Of a DNA stretch of 64,000 nt, positions 27,810-40,500 are shown in pieces. The notes beneath the pieces were generated by a model. It worked only from the letters and a program-made list of their open reading frames with translations. It had not been told where the DNA came from and ran no database searches. The stretch comes from Acanthacorydalis orientalis (lineage: Eukaryota; Arthropoda; Insecta; Megaloptera; Corydalidae), in assembly GCA_034766995.1 (NCBI GenBank), contig CM068322.1, forward strand, positions 32,809,939 to 32,873,938. Reading direction: 5' to 3'. Both the position numbers and the translations under genes were made by a program. Within the stretch, counting starts at the first letter, position 1; the number at the start of each line of letters is the position of its first letter.

Positions 27810-30212
27810 CATTTACAGTATCATCAAAAATAACACTTTTACAAGAAAAAACAATAGGAAATTAATAAAGTTTGATGTTTAATAACACGACGTTTATATT
27901 TGTCTAAATGTTTTAGAAATGATGAAATATACAAAAGATACTAAGCATTAAATAATAAACATGTACCTTCATTTCAACAGATCAATGCCAAAAATTCAAT
28001 CAGCAATTATCACACTATAACAAGTTCACACAACACTAATATTTAGCACACAGTCGGAAAATGTCTACTAAATGTCTAATATACACAAACAGGCCAATAA
28101 ACTAAACCGATTAGTGAACAGTTCACGGATTTTGGTACGAACTACATTCGTCCTCGTTTGCACAATTCTTTCTTTAGCACATGGCGGAAAAGGAAAGTTT
28201 AATACTCCGATAATTCTTAAAAATCCACCAATCATATGCTGTTTTCATGTAATTGAAATATAGAATATTGGAAACCATAGAGATATATATTTCAATTTTT
28301 TCTTAATATGACAAGGAATGAAAATGGATATATATTTTATTAATTTTGTATATGTATCTGTTCGGTACAATTATTAATAACAAGATGTAATTTAAAAGAT
28401 GAAAATAAATTTTATCTAAAATATTTACTCACTCTATAAGATTTCATTTCTTTTATCTGCAAATAAAACATAGAGTTCTATATATTACTTTTGAATTTAA
28501 TTACAATAGATAATTTAAAATATGAAAACTATAGATTTTATTCTAATTAGGTATTTTATTTGAACATTGAACACTGTATATATATATATATATTTATAGA
28601 GTGAGATAAGATTATGAAGAGTATGTGATAACAAATATTAGAATAGAATACAATGTAAAGAAACTGAAAAGATATTTTAGGTTAAAACTATTTATCTATA
28701 AAGCTATCTGTAGCAAACTACGAAATATGAATGAATAAATTTCAATTTTACTCGATTCATTTATTCAATGGCATTGTCATAAACATGTACAGAAAATAAT
28801 ACACACTGTATTTAAAAAATAAATTTTCATTACACGAGATTATTATTACAAAAATTGTAAATTTTGGTCTAAACAGATACTTAATATAAATAATTATCAG
28901 AATATAATTTTAGCGCTGTGGCTAAGTTCACTTTCACAGATGAATTTTACACTCCCACAAACTATAACTTGTATTTTCAAATCAGGAATATTAAAGATTT
29001 AATTGTTGATCATTTTTTAATGTTTCTTGTGCCCATTTCGACGAGCATTCAATCCTTGAAACTCTGTACGTTGCTTTAGTTTGTGGAATAAATGAAAATT
29101 CATTTATGAAGATAAATTTAAATACGATACTAAAACTGTTCCGGGTCAATTTTGTCTCGTCTGAAATTTCAATTCTGGCCGACATAATCCGGAGCCTATT
29201 TATAATTTTCTCGAGACAAATTCACGAATATCAATCTAGAAGATTGCTCAAGGATTTAACTTTGCTTTTTCAATGACATATTTTGTATATTAAGAAAGTG
29301 TTATGTTTTAAAGCTCGATGTTTGAGTAGTGCGCTTACTATTGGAAAAAATAACGAATTGAGTCTCCGTATCTGAATTTCTGCTCGTACAATTTAATTCA
29401 GATCCAATTTTAGATTGATTTATCATTAGAGATTAAAAATGGCTCTGATACAAGAATGCAATTCGAAAATAAGTTTAAGAGTACCTAATGAAATCTTTGG
29501 AGCGACGAGAAAGGTCCCAAAGGTATTGTCTGTTTGATAGAATTTTAAGACAGTTCCTTTTTTATAAGTTGTCAGTCAAATAATAACGGATATATAAGCA
29601 ATAATTGAACCATTGAAACAAATTTAAGAAAAATATGTTTTACAACTAATCAAATGAATATATTTTTTATTATAACATTATCAAATCATATACTTCGATA
29701 CTGAACTAGTAGAAACTGTTCTAAGACCTTATTCTTGTCCTATTGTGTCCAAATGTACCTCCCCAGATTATCTTCTGTTCCAGCAATTGAAAAATAGAAT
29801 CAGTGGAGAAAATCTTACGTTTTTCAGCCCCTTTCAAAATCGTATATCTTTATTCTTCAGTAATGTCTCAATTTCCTTTATGTAAATTAAAAAAAAATTT
29901 CATTGTATCATTTTCAACGTTATAAATATAAACACACAATATATGAAATATTTCTAACTTTCAATCAACTTTTATACTACGAAATTTTATATTAATTAAT
30001 TATAAAGTATTGTACCATACATATTAATTTGTAAATTTATTTAACATATTCATTAGTTGATAATAATAATCCGGATTTTTATATATAGCTCTATATATAA
30101 AACGATAATATGCTAAAAATGTATCAATATATTCGTTTGTATTTGATGGAGTTAATATTTTAATAACAGTACATTTATGTAAAATGTTAATTATGGAATA
30201 CAAATTTAATAT

Positions 30213-30257
<45 letters not shown>

Positions 30258-31184
30258 AATAATTCCATCAAACATTTTGGAATAATAATGAAGTTTGCTG
30301 TGTATTTTCAAATATGTATAAATGGAAAATAATCAACTCCCAATAGGATAGTTTTTCGGAAAAAGATCAATTAAAATGTGATACCAGTTTACATATTCCA
30401 GTTTTATATTTGAAATGATTATATTTTTGAATAGAGTCGTTTGTAAATAGTTGTTTTTAATTCAAACGGAACAGAACTTGATAATAAATTACATGTTTGT
30501 AATTATTTATTTTTTATAAGAAAACGTCGGATTTGAACAGATGAAATATGGTTTCATTTCTTATCAGATCGATATGAAAAATCTATTTTCACAAATGAAC
30601 TATTTCTTCACTCCTTAGACCATAAAAATGGGAGATTTTAAAAACGATTTTTTCCTATATCATTGAGCTTTGAAGAAGATGTTATCTACATCGAAATGTC
30701 CATAAGTAACAATCAAAAATTATTAATTAAACTTTATTTTCCAGAAACGTTTTTGTCGTCCGTGAGACGAAAAAAACGAATTTATTTATGAAAACGATTT
30801 AGCTACAATGTCAGAACTATGATCAGAAATTTATTCAAATATAAAATGTTATGAAAATTGGTTTAAATATCATTTAAATAATGATTTTAGAATTATAATT
30901 TTTTTCTAATAGGTATTTCAGTAATGTTTTCGTCCTCTTCAGAACGATAAAATACAATATCGCCCTTCTTATTTATATTTATTTTAAATTTTCCGAAGAG
31001 CTGAAAAATATACGAAATCCGCAAATTGTATACTTGACTAGATTTTTTTCAATACATATTCAGAGAGTATTTTTGACATAAGATGAAATTACATTGTTTC
31101 AAATTTCATAATTTTTTACCTTCCATCTCTGATTCTTGTATTAAAATGTATGTTAATTATTAATGATTGAAGTACATTATAATT

Positions 31185-31254
<70 letters not shown>

Positions 31255-31461
31255 ATGTATGTTAATTATGTAAAGAAACGAAGATAAAAACATTAAAAAT
31301 ACACATTTTTTATACAAAAATAGAATTGTATATTAAATGTATATTTCTCGGTGTTCTGTGTTTTTGCAAGGAGAACATATTTAGCAATTTAAAAAAGGGA
31401 AATTTTATGATTGTATTTAAGAATGCAAATATGTTTATTTCAGATAAAGTAGTAATGTATG

Positions 31462-31511
<50 letters not shown>

Positions 31512-34500
31512 AAAGTGAGTCTATTTGGTTTGTATTGTATCTCTTTATGTTATACGAAGTATGATTATCATGCAAAACGAAAATTGTGCCATAATGAAAA
31601 ATTAAACTTTTCTAAACTAGTACGAGTTGAGATTGGCGGCATCTGACAACTTAAAGGAAAACTACACGACGGTAGTAATTCACGTAAAAGATGTCAACGA
31701 CAATCCTCCGGTGTTCGAGAGACCTACGTATCGTACGCAGATCACCGAGGAAGACGACCGAAATTTACCAAAACGCGTCCTACAGGTGCTCACCAGCGAC
31801 GATCTTTAAATTGTTGGCGATTGTCGCCGATGTGTTTTGCAGCATGGCATCCCCACACATTTATTTATAAACATATAAACGTTTGAACGTCCGTATCCCA
31901 TCGGCACATCCTCCATTATACAGACTTGTTTATTGTTTTATCCAATCAGCCAGAGCTACACATTTTTTTTCCATATTTCAGCATGTGTCGCAGTATTTAA
32001 CGCATCTAGTGATTTTGTTGACACAATAAAATCAACTGTTCGGTGCTTTCGAAAAACCGTTGCTGCATTCACACTGATTCGATTTGATTTTTTAGCATGA
32101 GTTTGTGTTGACTAATTGTTTTATCCGATTGTTTGGTTGTTTGATTACGGCCGGTTTTATAAACGCGTACGGTTATTTTTTCTACCCGCTTAGCATTCTA
32201 AATACTCACATTGTTTGATTTATAATTAAATTACGCGCAGTGTTGAATATAAAAATCGAATAAAATTGAAAAATATGATATTTCAATCAAACTCTGTTTA
32301 CGAACCGCATATTCGAACTGTATGTTCTTTCTGTCTGTGTATTTTTTTCAAATCGAAACGTTCACACAACTGGTGATTCGTTCAGAACAGCCAAACAACC
32401 TGTAAATGGAACATATTAATATAAGCTTGTATATAAGTGACGTCACATTAACGTTTCATTTATTTTATTCATTCGTTTGTTGTTATTGTTTTTCTCTGTT
32501 CGTTTCGCGGCATGCTGTTGTAATGTCTTACTCACGCACATGTAAATATTGTGTACGTGACGTGACCACGCCCCACGTATATTACCGTCAACGCTTCCAT
32601 CTATGAACCGTAGTACGAACTAACGCTCGTGGCGTCAGACAGTTTAAACGAGAACTCGACTAAGGTCGTTATTCATATCAATGATGTTAACGATTTACCG
32701 CCAGCTTTCGGTTCGAGTTTATATAAAACCGAGATTAAGGAAGAGAAACCGGGACCATATCCATTTAGGTTGATGCAGGTATTTTGTTATTTTCTTATTT
32801 GTTTACTCGACATTTTTCCCCGTTTAAGTATTAGAACGTGCTTATTAAAAAGTTTTGTATATTTATTTTTTTTAAAAAAAAAGAACACGGGTTATATATA
32901 AATGAGTACTATTATGTCGTGAGCAGTGCTCCGCGTTCATCTAGGGGTAAATATAACATTTTATAGAGGTAAGAGATTATTTTTTTTAATACATTGCGCG
33001 TCGAGGTATCCGCTGAAAAGACAGTGATAGATATACGAACTCTTACAATGTTTCATTTTGTTCGTAACACGTTATTTTTTGAGTGATTCATTAAATATTT
33101 TATACTTTTTTTTTAATACTCATGATGTCATATTTAATTATCGCCATTTTTTTCTCGGTTACTTTTTTTTAAAGACGAACAAACTTTGAACATAAAAATT
33201 TAATGCTGAAACCGTACTCTGATACTTTTATTCACATATTATCACGTTGTAAAATTACACTGAAACAGAAACTTAAAAATTCAAATTGTACTCTAAATGA
33301 AATAACCACATAATCTCTTAAATGTAAATTATAGAACGATTTGTTAAATAATGTGAATGTTAGTTTACCTCTTTAAGAAAATATGAGATTTGAGTAATGA
33401 TCACGAATTAGATTTAGATTTTCAATAACACAATTTATCAAATTTGAAAATTATTTATAAATATATTCAATGAAAGGAAGCGACTATGTTTTAAACAAAT
33501 CTGATGTGAAAGGGTTTTTTTTAAAAAAAAGGTTGTTATTTATTAGAAATATGTATGCTTCAATTAATAAAGCGAAATTTTGGAATGATTTGATTTCTTA
33601 AACGCATGCTTTTAGTAATGTACATTTTTTATTGAGGTGAGTAAATTATTTGTATATTCTTAAAGTTTCTAAGCAATTATTTAATGCCAATATTTATTTT
33701 CAACTATTTATGTTAAAGTTTTATGTAAAAATGAATTTAATTGAATGATTTTTTATTAAAAAGAAGAATCAGTAGTGTGATTAAACAGAAAATTTAGAAT
33801 TTTTAAATCAATTTGTATGATTAAAGCAATTACTAATAAATATATTCGTCATAAAGAAATATTATTCGTGATTTCTGTAAACGTTTAATATTTCAAATTT
33901 TCTTAGACAATTTTAAGAAATAGACGCATGTTGAAGTTTAATGATTTATATATTTTTATTTTAATGTTTGTTAGGAAAATCATAACAGTGAATTAATTTT
34001 CGATGAAATCGTAGGTGACAGCCACAGATGGTGACAAAGATCGACCACAAAACATTGTTTATTTCTTAACCGGCCAAGGTATCGATCCTGATAATCCTGC
34101 CAATAGCAAATTCGACATAAATCGTACAACCGGTGAAATATTTGTGCTGAAGGTAAATAAATACTTTCGAATGCGGGAAAGTTACAATCCGCCCGTTGAC
34201 AATTTTCACATGCGTTTTTTTTATTTCTTCGCAGCCTTTAGATAGAGATCAGCCGAACGGTCGACCTCAATGGCGGTTCACGGTGTTCGCGCAAGACGAA
34301 GGCGGAGAAGGTCTCGTCGGCTACGCGGACGTGCAAGTCAACCTGAAGGACATCAACGATAACGCACCGATATTCCCTCAAGGTGTCTATTTCGGTAACG
34401 TGACCGAAAACGGAACCGCCGGAATGGTTGTGATGACGATGACGGCAGTAGATTACGACGACCCGTCCGAAGGGACGAACGCGAGGCTCGTGTACTCGAT

Positions 34501-37500
34501 TGAAAAGAATGTGATAGAGGAAGAGACCGGATCGCCCATATTCGAGATTGAATCCGAGACCGGCGTGATAAAGACGGCCGTCTGTTGTTTAGATCGCGAG
34601 AGAACGCCTGATTACTCTATACAGGTCGTCGCGATGGACGGCGGGGGGTTGAAAGGGACCGGGACAGCTTCGATACGAGTCAAAGATATAAATGACATGC
34701 CGCCGCAGTTCACTAAAGATGAATGGTTCACGGAAGTCGACGAAACGGACGGTACGAATCTACCAGAGATGCCGATATTAACTGTTACGGTTCACGATGA
34801 GGACGAAACGAATAAATTCCAGTACAAGGTGATTGAGAACAGCGGCTACGGCGCTGATAAGTTCACAATGGTGCGGAATAACGACGGGACCGGGTCGTTG
34901 AAAATCGTACAGCCACTCGATTACGAAGATCAATTGCAGAGTAACGGATTCCGTTTTAGAATACAGGTGAACGATAAAGGTGAAGATAACGACAACGATA
35001 AATACCACGTCGCTTACTCGTGGGTCGTTGTGAAATTGAGAGACATCAACGATAATAAGCCGCAGTTCGAGAGGCCGAACATCGAAGTGTCGGTGTACGA
35101 AAACGCCGAAGTCGGAAAGAGTCTCGAAACATTCAAGGCGACAGATCCGGACCAAGGCGGTAAGAGTCGCGTGTCTTATGCTATCGACCGCAGCTCGGAC
35201 AGAAAACGACAATTCTCTATCAATCAGGAGGGAACTGTGAGCATACAGCGTTCTCTCGATCGCGAAGAAACGCCGAGACATCAAGTGAAAATCTTAGCAA
35301 TCGACGATGGAGTTCCTCCGAAGACCGCGACGGCCACTTTAACAGTTATCGTACAAGACATCAACGACAACGCTCCGATGTTCTTGAAAGATTATAATCC
35401 GGTTCTTCCTGAGCACGTTCCGCCGAGGAAAGTCGTCGAGATCCTCGCGACCGACGACGATGACAGATCGAAGAGCAACGGACCTCCGTTCCAGTTCAGA
35501 TTGGATCCCGGCGCGGACGACATAATCAGATCGTCGTTCAAAGTCGAACAGGATCAGAAAGGCGCGAACGGAGATGGTATGGCGATCGTCACTTCGTTAC
35601 GCTCGTTCGACCGAGAACAGCAGAAGGAATATCTTATTCCTATCGTGATTAAGGATCACGGAAACCCAGCGATGACTGGCACGAGCACACTGACCGTAGT
35701 CATCGGCGACGTGAACGATAATAAAATGCAACCAGGCTCCAAGGAAATATTCGTGTATAACTATCAAGGCCAAGCGCCCGACACAGAGATAGGTCGCGTT
35801 TACGTTTATGACCTCGACGACTGGGATTTGCCGGATAAAAAGTTTTACTGGGAAGTAACTGAACATCCGAATTTCAAACTGAACGAAGATTCCGGTATGA
35901 TAACAATGCGGCACGGGACAAGGGACGGGAAATATCATTTAAGGTTTAAAGTGTACGATAGGAAGCATACGCAGACGGATGTCCCGGCGAATGTCACGGT
36001 GACTGTACGAGAAATACCGCACATCGCTGTGCTGAATTCAGGATCCGTTCGGATAGCCGGAATATCCGACGAGGATTTCATCCGAGTTTGGAATTATCAA
36101 ACGCAGAGTCTGTCCAGAAGTAAAGCGGACCGTTTCAGGGATAAGATCGCTGATCTGTTGAATACAGATCGTGATAATGTTGACGTTTTCAGTGTACAGT
36201 TACGACGCAAGAATCCTCCTGTTACGGATGTGCGATTTTCGGCTCACGGTTCGCCATATTACAAGCCTGTACGATTGAATGGCATCGTGCTGATGCATCG
36301 CGAAGAAATTGAGAAAGAGGTAGGAATCAATATCACGATGGTCGGTATCGATGAGTGTCTGTATGAAAATCAGAACTGTGAAGGTTCTTGTACGAATAGT
36401 CTCGATATCAGTCAACTACCGTACATGGTGAACGCAAACAAGACAGCTTTAGTCGGTGTTCGCATTGATGTGTTAGCTGAATGCACATGCGGCGCAAGGA
36501 ATTTCAGTAAAGAGGAGTCTTGTAGAAGTTACATGTGCCATAATGGAGGTAGATGCATCGACGGTAGATACGGACCGACCTGTCAGTGCCCTATTGGATA
36601 CAACGGACCGCGCTGTCAACAAACGTCGCGCAGTTTCAGGGGTAACGGTTGGGCGTGGTATCCACCTCTAGACATGTGTGACAATTCGCATCTCAGTTTC
36701 GAATTTATAACGAGGAAGGCCGACGGCTTACTCATATATAACGGTCCGATTGTGCCGCCTGAACAGGACGAGATTATGGTATCAGACTTTATCGCGATTG
36801 AATTAGAACGAGGCTATCCGAGACTATTGATCGATTTCGGTTCCGGAACTCTTGAACTAAAAGTCAAAACGAAAAAGAGTCTCGATGACGGCGAATGGCA
36901 TCGGCTCGACATATTTTGGGATACTGAAAACGTACGAATGATAGTCGATTACTGTCGATCAGCTGAAATTTCCGAATTAGAAGACGGAACGCCTCCCGAG
37001 TTCGACGATTCGAGTTGCCAAGCACGCGGAACGATACCTCCTTTCAATGAATACTTAAACGTGAACGCTCCGCTACAGATCGGCGGTTTGTACGTCGAAC
37101 AATTCGATCCTACACATTATCACTGGCAGTATATGCCTGTCGGGAAAGGATTCGACGGTTGTGTCCGAAACTTGTTCCATAATTCGAAACTGTACGATCT
37201 GGCGCATCCGGGCCTAAGTCGTAACAGTTTGGCGGGATGTCCGCAGACCGATGAAGTTTGCGGACAGTCTGAGACTTTGTCGAGATGTTGGGAGCATGGA
37301 ACTTGTGTCGGTAGTTTCACGGAAGCGAGATGTCAATGTAGACCTGGATGGACGGGACCGGCTTGTTCGACACAAACGACACCGACAACATTCAAACCGC
37401 AGTCGTATGTGAAGTATGCGCTCAGTTTTGAACCGGATAGATTTTCCACACAAATACAATTAAGGTTCAGAACTAGGGAACAGCATGGGGAGTTATTTAG

Positions 37501-40500
37501 AGTCAGCGACCAGCACAACAGAGAATACGGAATCTTAGAAGTAAGTTTTTTTTTCAAATCTTATTCTTAATCTAGTATAATACCTACAAATATCGTTCAA
37601 TCGTTTTGTTCTCGAATCACATATTTTATAGATAAATCTGTAGCTAGCTGAATCAGGTACTTATTGACATAAAAAGTCAACCTTGTTCTCATATGCTTTA
37701 ATACTTGAATGATCCAACCATAGAATCGACTCTAAACCTTGTGACTAACAAACAAAGCTAATTAGTCTTAAATTGTTTGAATTCGAATAAAATTTTGCAA
37801 CTTGTTCTTAGATAAAGGACAGCCGACTTCATTTCCGATACAATCTAAACTCTCTTCGTACTGAAGAGCGCGATATTTGGCTGAATGCCGTCGCTGTTGA
37901 TGACGGTCAATGGCACGTTGCGAGAGTGAGTCGTTACGGATCCGCGGCAACATTAGAACTGGATGGCGGCGAAGGTCGACGTTTCAACGAAACATTTTCA
38001 TTCAGAGGACATCAGTGGTTATTGGTAGATAAACAAGAAGGTGTGTACGCTGGCGGTAAAGCAGAATACACGGGCGTGCGAACATTCGAAGTTTATGCTG
38101 ATTATCAAAAAGGTATTCCTTCAGACATCCAAACCCTTGTTGTATTTTTTGACTCGGATTTGTAATTATGATCGTTTTGTAATGATTGTATACTTATTAA
38201 ATTCACTCTAGGATGTCTGGATGACATACGGCTCGAAGGAAAACACTTGCCACTTCCTCCTGCCATGAATGGAACACAGTGGGGACAAGCCACGATGGCA
38301 AGAAATCTTGAAAGGAACTGTCCTTCGAATAAACCATGCGCCAATGTACTTTGTCCCGATCCATTCGAATGCGTTGACCTGTGGAATGAATACGAATGCA
38401 CGTAAGTTCATGTCCAAATTGTCTTTTAAAAATCGAATACTATCTATGTATTCATCCGAACGATTCAGTCGTTTGTTCATAAAATTGTTTCTAGATTGAA
38501 TTTTTTATAATTAATTTCATTTGAATATAACCTATTGGCCTCTATATTAGAAATTAATTAACGAATACATTTCGGATTAGAAATTTATATTTTTCCATCA
38601 TCGTTCACAGTTGATTTTATTGTTTGTTAATTTAAATTATCGACAAGTGAGTTCATTATAAGTTTCTTATTTAACTGGATTTTCATTTATTATTAGTACA
38701 TTTTAATATAATTTGTAATCAACACTTCATGTTAATTAATTTTTGTTCCTAAAAGGATGGATTCGCATAGAGAAAAGCATTGAGTTTATTTATTTTCTAC
38801 AATTATTCAATTCGAATTACCAAATTTCGATTTTTCGTAAATTTTGCAATAAATTAAAACTTTTAAAATAGTTTACAACCGGAAAGCTTCAATTTTTGTC
38901 CTAAAAATATTTATTAATTCTGTAAATCGATTAGTTTTCGTTTTCTGATTCTAAAAATTGTATATACTTGTTTTAAAGTAACATAAATATTAACATATTT
39001 TCAGTAAAATTATTTCTGCTGATTCCTCCTCTGATGTTATGTTTGAATGAAATTTAAATCTTGAAAAATAAAATAATTAATTTTTAAGACATCCAAACGT
39101 ATTTACAAGAAGTTAAACGGTGTTCCATTGAAATGAATTATAAGTGATAAATATTTTGAAATAAAACTTAATCTTTATTCGTTTTGTGCTCATGTTATGT
39201 TTAATATACAAAAAAAAAAAGTAAAAAGGTACATTTCAGGTACATTTCGATCTTAATGCTCTTTCAAAACCGAAATCCATCCTTAAATCATTTATTTTTA
39301 ATGCATTTCAGGCACGGAAACTGAGACTGATTTTTTTTAATTTAAGTAAATTTTCTTTTAGTTAGTTACTCTATTGTATGTTTGATTATCTTTTTCTTTC
39401 TAATTATTTTCATCATCTTGTGAACACTATCTTAATAATAAATTTCCGCCTTATCTTCTCATAACTAACGTGTGTTTTTGTGTCGTTGTTTTCCTCTTAT
39501 TAACATTCATTGTAAGCTTTCAATTCAACAATCACTCGTGATCATAACTTAGACCATTGTTGAAATTATGACGAATGAACAAATATATATTCACACTCAT
39601 AAACTGCGATAAAGCATGTTTGACAAAAGTTGTAGAACTAAAACGAACAATCTGTTAGTACTACATTTCTATAAGTAAATAAATGTGAGTATAATAGAAA
39701 AATTGAGTAAGAAAATTAACCGTCGATTAAAAAAAGCACTCATTCAATATCATAATTACTTTCATATCGTTTTCATATTTTGTATGTTTTTTTAAATATC
39801 TTATTTCGTTTTTATAGTCATTTTTATTCAGTGCTTGGTGAGAAATATCTGTTAATATTAGTAAAGAAAAAGATTTCATTAATTTTGAATGTTTCTGTAA
39901 ATTCTTATAATAAAATTTCAATTTATTTAAAATCTTTTTGGAGATATTCTGTAGGAATGATTTTCTTTTTGATCGCATACAGTGTTTGATAAACAGCAGT
40001 CTATTTATTTTTAAAATCAGTTTTATAATAGAGATATTTAAATCTACATTTAATGTATTCGTTAATAAGAAATATGTTGTTCCGCCTTGATAATTAGAAA
40101 CGAGTAAGATGTAGTTTAACTGAAAATACAACTAAATAAAACGGAACAAACTAACAACATGGCACATGCTTAGTTGCGGTGAGGGACGCGTCGTCTCTGC
40201 CGACAGCAAGGGCTGTGCAGACAAGAATGAGTGCCTCGATGCTCCGTGCCTAAACGGTGGCACGTGCGTTAACCAGGAACCACGATTGCGTTACCGTTGC
40301 GTCTGTCCTGACGGTTTCTGGGGCGAAAACTGCGAATCGGTGCAACAGGGACAGACGTTGAAACTCAGCATGGGCGCACTAGCGGCCATCCTCGTCTGTC
40401 TACTCATTATACTCGGTTAGCATCACACACTATTTTCCAATTTACTGTTTTATGAATATCACATATGCCACATTACAAAACGATTTTAACCAGTGCAGTT

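Larger units (their letters stand above)
25078..31620 (+). other. CadN: CadN intron, 6.5 kb
   Basis: Between the first exon and the mutually exclusive pair. It is dominated by AT microsatellites, a tandem segmental duplication (25331-25842 and 26011-26570) and MITE copies (26938, 28912, 30575). No coding signal seen. Confidence 0.85.

Noticed and set aside
34778..35284. 168-codon open frame on the - strand
   Set aside because: It lies wholly inside the conserved CadN giant exon in antisense; length is explained by codon bias of the real frame.
39727..40131. 134-codon open frame on the - strand in a CadN intron
   Set aside because: Composition (Lys/Asn/Ile/Leu/Phe) is that expected from A/T-rich noncoding DNA; no motif and no repeat match.
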